Positions 48,791 to 58,672 of a DNA stretch of 64,000 nucleotides are shown in pieces. Source of the DNA: Incurvaria masculella (Eukaryota; Arthropoda; Insecta; Lepidoptera; Incurvariidae); assembly GCA_946894095.1 (NCBI GenBank), contig OX335641.1:4482501-4546500 (forward strand). Direction: 5' to 3'. The notes under the pieces were generated by a model. That model did no database searches, had not been told where the DNA came from, and worked only from the letters and a program-made list of their open reading frames with translations. The translations under genes were made by a program, and so were the position numbers. Each line of letters begins with the position of its first letter. The first letter of the stretch is position 1.

Positions 48791-50439
48791 GAGGATAGAG
48801 GTAGAGAGGAGCTGTTGTTAACTCATATTACTGGAAAACGCAGTGTCACATGTGCTAGGGGAAGCGGGGTGAAAAACACTTCATGGGGGGGTCATGCACC
48901 GCCTATTTATGCTAAATCCATCTACCTGTAGAACCGGAATTCTGCTAGCAGCTGTTCCGAGAGCTATTCTTAATTACAACTAGGCTAGACTAGACTACAA
49001 CTAGATGGCGCCTTTTCCATTTTACCGTTAGTTTTTTTAATGAAAAAACCTTTGAAATTTAAATCTATGCATTCGCGCGGATTCTAATAATATTGATTTA
49101 AAAGTGTCATAAAAATTAGCATCATGAGATCAACATTTCTTACCGTACAAATAAAATTATTGCGCGCCATCTATCGGAAAAGTGCAAGACCGATACATCG
49201 ATACAATGTTTGAATATTGACTAAAATTGTAAAATATGAGGTCTTTTACTGACAAATAAAGCGAGAGTCCACCTAGAGACTTTAAATATGTTTTTCTTGT
49301 GTAATGTTTGCAACGTTTTACACAAAATCTCATCGTGTAATCGACTGTTCGCCGAAAATTGCGCCGCAGATCACAACATTTTCCCACAACCTAACACCGC
49401 CAGCGCACTGTCGCGAATGACGCTAAGCCACGCTTTCTTATCACGTGGGCTGTGACGTAGAGACCCACTTGTTGGACACAGACCCAGTTTGCTTAGACCA
49501 TCTCCTCTCTACCTCGTTCCTCGAAATACCAATAAAAAGTAATTAGCATGTTTTTCGGTAGGCACTCGTAATTTTTCGCCTGGAGCAACCTTTCTCGGGG
49601 GCTCTACAGATATCACTTGCTCAAATTCGTTACAATTTCGTTATCGTAGTGGTAGTGACATATTGGAATGTTTAGCCTGGTTCAATAAAGAAACCATTTA
49701 GAAATGGCTGTGCTACTTGCAAATCGCATGCTTTCTCGCTCCTAATATATCGCTGTCTATACTCACACAGTGTGGTACGGCCTGCAAAACAAAATATCAA
49801 TTCAGAGCGCGCAGTTATATGTACTCAGTTGTGTTGTTGGTTCGGTACTGTATTTTACTAGTTGAAATGAACAGAACTATGACTTCTCGAAACCGCGGAA
49901 AGATTCTTATCTTAAAAATTAACATACCATTTAAATAGGAAAATATTGTCTATAAAACTTTGGAAAAGTTATCTACTTTTACGTTCATATTCGATTTTTT
50001 TTAAATGAAAAATACAGATGTTTACAAAAAAAAAACACAAGGACATAGAATGAGGCTCTGTCAAGTGATCAAAATTGTTGAATCAAATCTGACAACTTTT
50101 AAGAGTAGGGAAACTTTAGGGCCTGCAAAATGATTTCGCTAGTTTAATGGGAGTCGCCGTGCAAAATTGTACCTTCGCCAATGGACAAAGAATGCATTTC
50201 TTAAAATGTGTAACAGGCTGTATGCCTTAACACATTTTAAAAAGTGACGTTTGAAAAGAGTACTCTTTTTGCTCAAAATTCCCAGGTTCTTTCATTACAA
50301 ATGTTCAAATAATAGATTTCCTGTGACTTACCTTTGGCGATTGCCTGGTTCAGATAAATCTTCTGGACCTAGTGGCATGCAATAATGTAATAATAATAAA
50401 TTACATTTAAACTACTCTCAGTCTTATTCACAGAACAAT
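48791..50439. other. Gene-free stretch between two THAP loci
   Basis: No repeat family or coding region is clear. A 76-codon minus frame at 49157-49387 begins with Cys/Arg-rich sequence but has no recognisable domain. Confidence 0.4.
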
Positions 50440-50585
50440 TGGGAGGTAAGAATTGTGAAGTGGGCGGAACGCGCGCGCCGGTCTTTAGCGGGGACCCGCG
50501 CACTTCATACGCGCATGATTCACTCCTCTGCGGCGTTCCTGTGCGTTAACGTATCCGTGATACTATCTGAAATTGAAAAGGAGTG
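50440..50585 (+). promoter_or_regulatory. GC/CpG-rich promoter and 5' UTR of the THAP-domain gene
   Basis: 'agtgggcggaacgcgcgcgccgg' and 'ggggacccgcgcac' stand out sharply from the AT-rich surroundings, immediately before an ATG followed by a clean donor. No TATA box is evident. Confidence 0.55.
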
Positions 50586-50665
50586 ATGCCGAACTGTGCC
50601 ATAATAACATGTAAACACGACAGCAGGGTGCACGACCTTCATAATGGAGGAGTTTCGTATCACCG
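50586..50665 (+). CDS. THAP-domain protein, first coding exon only
   Basis: An ATG at 50586 opens 26 codons, MPNCAIITCKHDSRV then HDLHNGGVSYH, and the exon stops two bases into an Arg codon at a strong donor (CACCG|GTAAGT). An initiator Met followed within a few residues by C-x4-C and then G-V-S-Y-H-R is the standard start of THAP domains, C2CH zinc fingers used by transcription regulators and P-type transposases. The next exon (expected to start with the end of an Arg codon and F-P) is not found in the remaining plus strand, so the gene probably has a long first intron extending past the window. Which THAP protein it is cannot be said. Confidence 0.65.
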
Positions 50666-51702
50666 GTAAGTTTCATTTACACGTATAGCGATAAAACTTA
50701 CGACAAATCATTACGAGACAAAATGGCGTCGCGGCGTCGTGTCGCTCGCCGGGACATGTCTCGCTGCTTTGTTAGTGATGTGCAATTATTGCGACATATC
50801 GATAGCATAGAAATTACGTAAATTGTATTTAGTTGTACATGCATTGTTTGTTCTTCTGATAACATTTAGACATATAACATACAATTCAAACATAAAAAAG
50901 ATTTAAAGGAAGTCTGTACAGAGTTCATAATAATATATCCGACCTACTTCACCCACTGATTTTCAAACACGTATATGTTATTTTGGCTCAAATAACTATT
51001 AAGTTTTACCGATTTGGAGCCCAAAAATCTTCATACGTGCAAACCAAACGACGCACAAGCAATATATCTATCTCGTCCTCATTGTAGTAAATTATTAATG
51101 CAGATATGATCATTATTATATTAGACTTGTTTGCTTTTTATCCTATATTTTTAACTGGATATGGATGGCTAACATCATACCTAATTAATATTATTTATTA
51201 TAAGTCTGAAACAACTAATTTCCGAAGGAATTACGAACCATGCGGGACCTATTCTTAAAAGTACAGCTTAATTAGAATGGATGGACGGACATTTTTTTTA
51301 TGTAACTGAACATGGATGGCTAATACAACATGGATGCCTAATCTGTCATGGTATTAGCCTCGTAACTGATCTCATTAAGGCAGTAACTGAGAAGTACATC
51401 GATGTGCGAGTTCATTACTAGACCAAAAATTTAAACCCAAAATTAACCAAGCGTCAGTTATTTAATAAGTGTATACTGTTTCAGGGACAATAAAATAATA
51501 AAAGCAAAAAATAATAATATTATATGGTGATGTTTGCAGTTGTTTACATGGATATATAGATTTGTATAGTTTTTTATGTGTATATTGTGTTGTGTAATAT
51601 ATTGTTGGTTGATTGATTGTTGTAATAGGCCTTCTGCGTTTACACATTTTAAAATGACAATTCATGTGGGTCAATGTGTAAAGGCAGAAGACTTGTTACA
51701 TA

Positions 51703-52010
51703 GTGTCTGCATACATAGTGTCTTGCTTAGTACTAAAGAAGTATATTTATTCAAAACACCATGCAACCTCTTAAAACACCATCTAACATCGTAAAACTCC
51801 ACAATGCATATATAACATGTCTCCATAATTAATAATAACTAAAATGATCGTGAATTAGTGTCTGCATACATAGTGTCTTGCTTAGTACTAAAGAAGTATA
51901 TTTATTCAAAACACCATGCAACCTCATAAAACACCATCTTACATCGTAAAACTCCACAATGCATATATAACATGTCTCCATAATTAATAATAACTAAAAT
52001 GATCGTGAAT
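51703..52010 (+). repeat. 155-bp tandem duplication
   Basis: 51703-51857 and 51858-52010 are nearly identical ('gtgtctgcatacatagtg' to 'aaaatgatcgtgaat'), so the duplication is recent. A purine-rich, GACA/GATA-like tract follows at 52080-52165. Confidence 0.9.
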
Positions 52011-52496
52011 CGATAAACAAAACCATACAATACTATACAGCACCATACACACCCCACACAATAACATACTACCTCGTACAACACAGACAGATGGAATAAC
52101 ATACAGAATAACAAACGGATAGACGGACAGACGAACATACGGACAGACGGACAGATAGATACACTGACATATGTAATTCATTATTAGTAATAGAGTAGTA
52201 TACTAAGTAAGATATCGCATGATCCTTTCAGATTTGTATGTTCATAAATAAAATTATTTAATGAGTAGGTGATACTAAAATAAGCGATTAGTTAAATAAG
52301 ATGCAATACCATATAAGTTTCCAAGGATTATTTAAATCTTACATATGTATGTTTAGAATATTGATACGTCAGTGTAATCATTTTAAGTACGTACTAATCA
52401 ATAATATGTAGTTTTAATGTTTAAAAATCATATAATGTATGTAATGTTATGTATATATGTATGTAAATATTCCGTGGTCTTATTAACCTTTCACTA

Positions 52497-53905
52497 TCGC
52501 TTGAACTAATCCTATCCCACTAATATTAAAAGGGGAAAGTTTGTAAGGATGGATGTTTGTTACTCTTTCACGTAAAAAGTACCTAATGCATTTTAATAAA
52601 ACTTTACAATAATATAGCTTATACATCAGTATAACACTTAGTCTACAATTTATAAAGATATTGTGCCCATGGGCTTTCGAACTTTCACGGGGCTGCGAAA
52701 ACCATGCCGGCAGTCAGGTGCACACCATGTTTGAAGGACTTTGAAGGAAAAATATCGGCAGGGAGTCGATTCCTTAGTTTACCGACCCTATAGATAAAAG
52801 ATCGACAGGATCGGTTGGTTCTTATTTTTCGAATGTCGACAGTGAATTTGAATTTGAATTCCCTACCTATTCTACGTTGAGCGATTCCGAAGGGTATCGC
52901 TCAACGTGGAATAAGGGAAGTTATGCTGCTCCGATGAGTACTCTCTGGCCGACCGGGTGATTCTTCACACCATGTTGAGAAAATGAATGAAAAATGATAC
53001 AGGGGATTACAATTTATATGGCTCATTCAATATTGAAGCTACATAATTGTACCTATGTATGGCTCGAATTTTTCCGGCAATTTCAGGGCTACTTACAATC
53101 ACGCTAAATTAACAGAAAGGTGACCAGTAGTATGAAATGCTTTCAACTTGACAACCAATTACCCGATTTAGATGCGGTTTGTATCTAAGTCTAGCCCAAA
53201 TCTGCGCATTAGTTGGCTATATAACATCAGGCTAACTTACCAGAGGCGTGAGCGTACAATACAATAAGTGAACTGTTCCCGCATCTAGCGTGGAAATTGG
53301 CGGAGTACATCACTCTAAATTACGAGAGGGGTGATCGGTAGGGATAAAGGCTAATAGTTTGCGAACTACTCACTCAATTAATATGTGGATTAGATTTACG
53401 CATAGGATCCATGGACGCGGTCGGGTTTTGGATGGGTGACCGTTTTCGATGTTGAGGCTGGCTGTGGTTCGGATTCCTCTTTAAAATATAGTTTCTCTTT
53501 CTCGCTAACTAGGTGATAAGGTTAATCCCGCCTGAGTTGTTACGTACCATCGCACTGAGTGAAATATAGTCAAAGCAGCAATAACAAATGTGCGTGATTT
53601 TCATCCATGACAATGAATCAGCATCGTCCTGGCGGCAAATGCTTTTAAAAAAACTTTAAAGAAATCGGCCCCAATGTGTTAGAAATATTATTTTGTCCAT
53701 TGAATGTATATGAATGTTTTATTATTAAATCATCGGTTTAACCGTTTTGCTAAAATTTTGAAGGTAGATACATTGTTTGGATTGTCGATTAGTCTTTTAG
53801 ATTAGCTCTTTGGGTTACTATTTATCCAGCATATAATTTAGCCCAATTTCAGTCCGAAACGACATTGACCCGAGCGGAGCCGGGTACCTCAACTAGTACA
53901 TTATG
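52497..53905. repeat. Dispersed lepidopteran-type repeat with nested insertions
   Basis: The left part (52497-52690) has 'tcccactaatatt', 'tgtttgttactctttcacg' and 'gcttatacatcagtataacac'. The right part ends 'cccgagcggagccgggtacctca' at 53897. Between them are a hairpin at 52859-52920 ('acgttgagcgat' mirrored) and a SINE 1 fragment at 53405-53640. Whether both ends belong to one insertion is not certain. Confidence 0.5.
53405..53640 (+). repeat. SINE family 1 fragment
   Basis: 'gggttttggatgggtgaccgtttt', 'ctaggtgataaggttaatcccgcc' and 'accatcgcactgagtg' in plus orientation, matching the variant subfamily of 45985-46197. Confidence 0.75.
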
Positions 53906-54090
53906 AACATTACAAAAATCTTAAAATATAATTGTATACTTGGTAATAATATTATGTTGACCGTACCGGCCGATCGACAAGTAGCAGCCGCCATTTTTAT
54001 ATCGTTTCTTTTTTGAACTGGCTTACACTTAAGCAGCAATGCAGAAGGCCTGTTCGGGACGTACGTTATCATTTATAATTGTGTTTATAC

Positions 54091-54294
54091 TAGCGATGGG
54101 TCGTTTGCGAACGAACGGGTCAAAAGCCACGGGTCACCAGTAGTGAATGACCGAACGGGTCTTTTGTTTGTAAGACCCGTGTCTTTTCGCACGGGTCGCA
54201 GAGACGGGTCGTGAACGATAAAGACCCGGGTCCCGAACGAGTCACTCGAGTCGCGAACGATACTCGCGAAATTCTGGCGAACGACCCATCGCTA
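54091..54294. mobile_element. hAT-type MITE with 8-bp target duplication
   Basis: A 204-bp element with ends 'tagcgatgggtcgtt' and 'aacgacccatcgcta', flanked on both sides by gtttatac (54083-54090 and 54295-54302). An 8-bp duplication with TAG...CTA ends is the hAT signature. The interior is built of repeated 'gacccg' and 'cgaacg' words. Confidence 0.92.
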
Positions 54295-54399
54295 GTTTAT
54301 ACTGGATATGCAATGAGCTAGTGGCGTGTTTTTTTTTTAATTTAAAAATTAATAAAATTAAAGAGCAAGAATTATTTTGATATGTTGAAAATTTAACAA

Positions 54400-54602
54400 A
54401 AAAAATAACCGACTTCAAAGAAAAAGCACTAAAAAGCCGGGCACGCGCTGCGCCAATCAAGAGAACCTGACCTAACCTAACCTAACCTAACCTAACCTTG
54501 GCTGACACCGACTCAAAAAATAACAGAAATCGTAACTACAAAAATGGAAATTATTTTTTACTTTTTAGTGCTTTTTCTTTGAAGTCGGTTATTTTTTTTG
54601 TT
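54400..54602. mobile_element. Inverted-repeat element with a (CCTAA)n core
   Basis: 'aaaataaccgacttcaaagaaaaagcact' at about 54404-54431 is mirrored by 'agtgctttttctttgaagtcggttattttt' at about 54568-54598. Between them lies 'cctaacctaacctaacctaacc' at about 54472-54497, the insect telomere motif in interstitial form. Confidence 0.75.
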
Positions 54603-56317
54603 AATTTTTTTTATTTGTTTATTTTTAGTGAATCTGAAGTACACTTACTAATTAGTACACGTCATTTCCAATAAAAAAAGAATCTTCGAAATCGGTTGGC
54701 GTTCTATTGAGTTATTCGTCCATTTGTGGCACACATCTTAATACAAATTTAAGACTTTTATGATTTTCTCATGGAAAGCATTGTCAGAACTTAACCAAAT
54801 TAAAATGGGACCACTTGGGAAGCACTAGCTATCATTTAAAAAAATAATCATCAAAATCGGTTCACCCAGGCAAAAGTTATGAGGTAACAAACATAAAAAA
54901 AAAAAAAAAAACAAAAAAAAAAAACATACAGACGAATTGATAACCTCCTCCTTTTTTTGAAGTCGGTTAAAAACTTACAGAGTTTGTATGTTATAGCACG
55001 GTCGGTACGAGCGAGGTCGTGGTCCGATTTGAACGATCGGTACCAAAAGCAAGCTTAAAACTGTCCGATTCACGCTTACAGCCCTCAAAACGGCGTCCCG
55101 TGAACGGTATGACGTCATCCCTCTGTCACGCAATGCCGTGCGCTTTGGAGGTAGGGCACTGTGTTTGCAACTGTCAATGTCACTTTTTGAAGAATCTCAA
55201 GAGTAGTCTATTATCTTTCCACCGTGTTTTATCGCAAACAGTTGCATGTACCTCTTGAAAATTCAAGTTCAACTTAGAGAAATTTATGAGATTCTTTGAG
55301 TTGAACTACTACAATGAACATCATTTGTTCCATGTTTGTTGTTTTGCTTCAGTTAGCGCGTACAAACACGGTCCGAATAGTTTGTTACGCTTACTGCTTT
55401 GAGCGTGCAATCTGTTTCGGGACGCTTGTATACTCTTTTAGAAGTATAATCGTTTACAATTCAAATCGGAACGCGCAGTGACGTCATGTATGTCCATGTA
55501 CTATTCACGGGAATGTGTATACGTTTGCCGTGTCTATGAATAACTGAATTCGGAACTAATTGGTAGCTCAAGAATCAGAATAACACTAAGCTGTAATTTT
55601 CAGTTCTCCCCTTTTTGAGACTAACTATATATTTTTTCTTTGTTCCCCAGGAGTCGTTATTATATTCCTCTTTTCTCTACTAATAGCACATACGAAACTC
55701 AGATAGGTAAAATTTGTTCACGCAAAGTTTTTTTGCTAAATTCACCACTCCTACATGAATCTCCACAGTAATTGGCAGAGATAGGGTGACACCAAAAGTC
55801 ACCCAACAACACGACACTGGCAAAATTGTCTACACAAAAGTAGACAGAGGCCATCAAGCAAAAATCATCATCAAGAATCAGTAAATTTTAGTTGTCAATC
55901 AGTCAAAATACCTATTGTCAAAAAAAGGCCAATCCACCAGCCTGGTGCGAAGCCTTCGAAAAAGAAGAAGAAGAAAATACCTACTTTAGAACAAGATAAC
56001 CGAATTATTTGCACCCATTATCTCATTAAATCGTCCACATTTAAAGATTGAATGCCCTGAATTCCATTCAATAAAATACCTATGTACGAAAGAAAAATAA
56101 TTCAAGACTAGAGACAAGAAAACAAAACCTGAAGGTATGGATGTAATGATACTCTTTATTTTTTGATACCTTATAAATAACAGACAATTTTGCTATTGTA
56201 TTCAGAGTGGGCAGACTAACTTTAATCCGCCGGACTAAACCGATTTTTGTATGGTTAGTCTTTGTATAATCTCATCGATTATACATACATACATATCACG
56301 TTTCAGATTAGGATATA
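54603..56317. other. Gene-free stretch upstream of SAMTOR
   Basis: It contains another 'gaagtcggtt' repeat end near 54960 and low-complexity A runs at 54895-54925. CRE-like 'tgacgtca' words at 55110 and 55481 could belong to a promoter or non-coding first exon of SAMTOR, but nothing fixes a start site. A MITE C fragment is at 56196-56275. Confidence 0.4.
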
Positions 56318-56600
56318 TTTTTTAAAGTGGCGACATGAATGACTAATACTGCACCTACTTTCATGATATAAGCTCAACACACCTCATGGGAACTAGGTTC
56401 ATGCGAGGACCTTTCTTTTATTGCACAGCTACATTGAACTGGATAGAAAACACAGAAAATTTTCCTTGCCGCTTCGACCATCGTTCATTCAATGCGATGG
56501 TACCAGCCAGGCCGAAATTAACCCTACCACTTAGTAAGCAAGGAAGGGAACCTTGAGTTTAACGTGGAATCTAAACCATGAATCCTTAAGTCGGATGTTA
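56318..56600 (-). repeat. SINE family 1 fragment
   Basis: Ends just upstream of the SAMTOR coding exon. Body words 'cctcatgggaactaggttcatg', 'gctacattgaactggat', 'caatgcgatggtaccagcc' and 'aaggaagggaacct'. Confidence 0.75.
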
Positions 56601-56712
56601 CAACATGCACGGGAAGAAATGCAGTTGTATTTTTTATGCGTGCCGGAACTCACAAAGCACAATATACTCAACCACTAAAGTAACGTTTATCTTATTTACA
56701 GATTCTAATAGA

Positions 56713-57681
56713 ATGGCAACGGAAGAGCATAAAAAACTAGCTGCATTTATTAAAAATGTTCACTCAGAACTGCGAAAGACAGCAGTTGATAGTGATGCTG
56801 AAAGTGCCTGGAAAAAACATTGTGCTAAAACTTCTGTGTTACAAGAATATGCACAGTGCATGCAAAAACTTGCAACTACATATTGGAAGGAAAATTCTTC
56901 AGATATTACGAAAATGGCAAATTCGCGGATAGACTGGGCAGTGAATTTTTGTCGTGAATATTTTTTCACTATTTTGTATTGGAATTACAGGAATAAGGAA
57001 TTTGAAATAGCTGATAAAATTGGTCTGGAAATAAAAGAAAAACTAAGAGTAGTTGACAAAAAACTTAAACTGCTCGATGTGGGCAGTTGCTACAATCCCT
57101 TTAAATCTTACGATTACCTCGAAGTCTTAGCTGTGGATTTGTGCCCTGCTAATGAAAGTGTCTTTAAATGCGACTTTTTAGATGTAGCCATTGGTAAGCA
57201 GACATGCTCTACAAACAACGAAATAACGGTCTTACAGGAGAACTCATTTGATGTTGTAACATTTTGTTTTGTCTTAGAATATCTGCCCACGTCCAAGCAG
57301 AGAATAGAGGCTTGCAGGAGAGCATATGCTCTTTTGAGAACAGAGGGTCTCCTGGTAATAACAACTCCAGACTCCAAGCACGTCGGAGCCAACTGCAGAA
57401 CCATGAAGTGCTGGAGGTATACACTTGCTCGGCTTGGTTTCTCCAGAATAAAATACAACAAATTCCCTCACATGCACTGTATGGCGTTCAGAAAGTCAAT
57501 TCATGAGGATATAGCCTGCCGGTGGGCGACTCTGCACCAGGAATCCTATATGAGCTTTGAGTTAATCATTCCACAAGATTTAAAAAAGGAGGAAAATGTA
57601 ATGAAAACTTTGGAAAATCGACATTATGATGAGGATTCCGTTATGGAAATATTTAAAGAATTACCTGAATTAGACAATTAA
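56713..57681 (+). CDS. BMT2: SAMTOR (BMT2 homologue), SAM sensor upstream of mTORC1
   Basis: One coding exon, 322 residues. SAMTOR is a methyltransferase-fold protein that binds S-adenosylmethionine; without it, it binds GATOR1-KICSTOR and inhibits mTORC1. The SAM-binding motif LLDVGSCYNPF is at residues 120-130, followed by the strand AVDLCPA (about 140-146) and ESVFKCDFLD. Further conserved blocks are SFDVVTFCFVLEYLP with TSKQR, GLLVITTPDSKH, and FSRIKYNKFPHMHCMAFRK, matching human SAMTOR (405 residues; the extra length there is mostly terminal). I place the start at 56713, nine bases after a clean acceptor (cttatttacag at 56701); the frame continues open 36 codons upstream into SINE-derived sequence. 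A non-coding exon upstream is therefore likely. Confidence 0.92.
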   Translation: MATEEHKKLAAFIKNVHSELRKTAVDSDAESAWKKHCAKTSVLQEYAQCMQKLATTYWKENSSDITKMANSRIDWAVNFCREYFFTILYWNYRNKEFEIADKIGLEIKEKLRVVDKKLKLLDVGSCYNPFKSYDYLEVLAVDLCPANESVFKCDFLDVAIGKQTCSTNNEITVLQENSFDVVTFCFVLEYLPTSKQRIEACRRAYALLRTEGLLVITTPDSKHVGANCRTMKCWRYTLARLGFSRIKYNKFPHMHCMAFRKSIHEDIACRWATLHQESYMSFELIIPQDLKKEENVMKTLENRHYDEDSVMEIFKELPELDN

Positions 57682-57685
57682 TAAA
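57680..57685 (+). promoter_or_regulatory. Poly(A) signal overlapping the SAMTOR stop codon
   Basis: The stop TAA (57679-57681) runs straight into AATAAA, followed about 20 nt later by a T-rich region. It is the only close signal, implying a 3' UTR of only a few tens of bases. Confidence 0.55.
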
Positions 57686-57902
57686 GGTTTCGAATAATGT
57701 AATTTTTTTATTTTATTTTATGCAGACTATGAGTTGCTAGTAAATCTACTTCCTGCACCCCCTTATATGGCTGCGTCCTGCTCGCATACACTTCAGTCGC
57801 CCCAAAAGAAAATTTTAAACTTGTCATTGGACGGGATAACATGTCTTGGGTGGGTACTACTAAGTTATTTCAATACATAGTTGTAATATAATTATGCAAC
57901 AT

Positions 57903-58060
57903 TAATTTGAGTTTTAGCGACATCTACATTTGAAGCATTGGAGCCAGATTATTCTAAAAAATCGCGTGTATTGCGTCTAACCAATTTCGCTACCTGCTGT
58001 ATACCCATAATTTGGAATTCTCCTACAGACCCTCTTCCCGTAATCAATGCCTCCTACTAA
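57903..58060 (-). repeat. SINE family 2, degraded
   Basis: 'gcgtctaaccaatttcgctacctgctg' and 'aatcaatgcctcctacta' match the minus-strand head of the copy at 1013-1165. The left segment 'gttttagcgacatctacatttgaagcattg' recurs at 35008-35039. Confidence 0.65.
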
Positions 58061-58209
58061 AACAGTGTTTAAGATTATATCTACATACATTGATTTAACG
58101 CTATACCTGCTATATGAACCTTGACTGGAAAGATTGAAAATTCAAACATAATGACGTCATCACCAAAATCGTATTTGGTATCAGACGCTAGAGCCGGTCC
58201 TAGGTTGAC

Positions 58210-58535
58210 TTAAGGTGGCCCAACCCGGCGGGCCCAACTCAATCGCGGGCACGGTACAAAACCGTGCTGTTGCGCTCTGGGACCTTCTCTGTTTCAAAGA
58301 ATAAGACAGGCTCCGTGATGAGGAAGATGCAACATGTCCACAAAAAAGACAATGTGCATAGTGTATGATTTGGTAAGATTTACGAAAATTTTAATTTCAA
58401 GACGACTCATAGCTAAAAGTAAACCACGACCGCTGTAGTCAAAAATCTAAAAAAAACTAACTTTGGATCTCTGACAAGAAATATGTTCTTCTTTCCCCTT
58501 TTGTATGGGGAGATGAGCGGGTTGGGCCACCTTAA
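58210..58535. mobile_element. MITE family A, short copy with intact ends
   Basis: Inverted relative to 7642-8178. Perfect 'ttaaggtggcccaacccg' ends and a large internal deletion. Confidence 0.87.
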
Positions 58536-58544
58536 AAGGCGAAA

Positions 58545-58672
58545 TTGGTTAGATGCAATGGGGGGAATGGTATGTTTTGCTAGTTCGGGTCCAACCATGC
58601 AGTATATTCGTAAAGTAGTTCTTTTTACAGGGATCCTTCTTTAACTAATGTGTCCTTGCTTCACGGTCGATT
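58545..58672 (+). repeat. tRNA-headed SINE, family 2
   Basis: 'aattggttagatgcaat', B box 'agttcgggtcc', end 'tgtccttgcttcacggtcga'. It lies directly beside MITE A. Confidence 0.8.

Noticed and set aside
49157..49387. 76-codon Cys/Arg-rich minus frame
   Set aside because: No zinc-finger spacing, no donor, no similarity.
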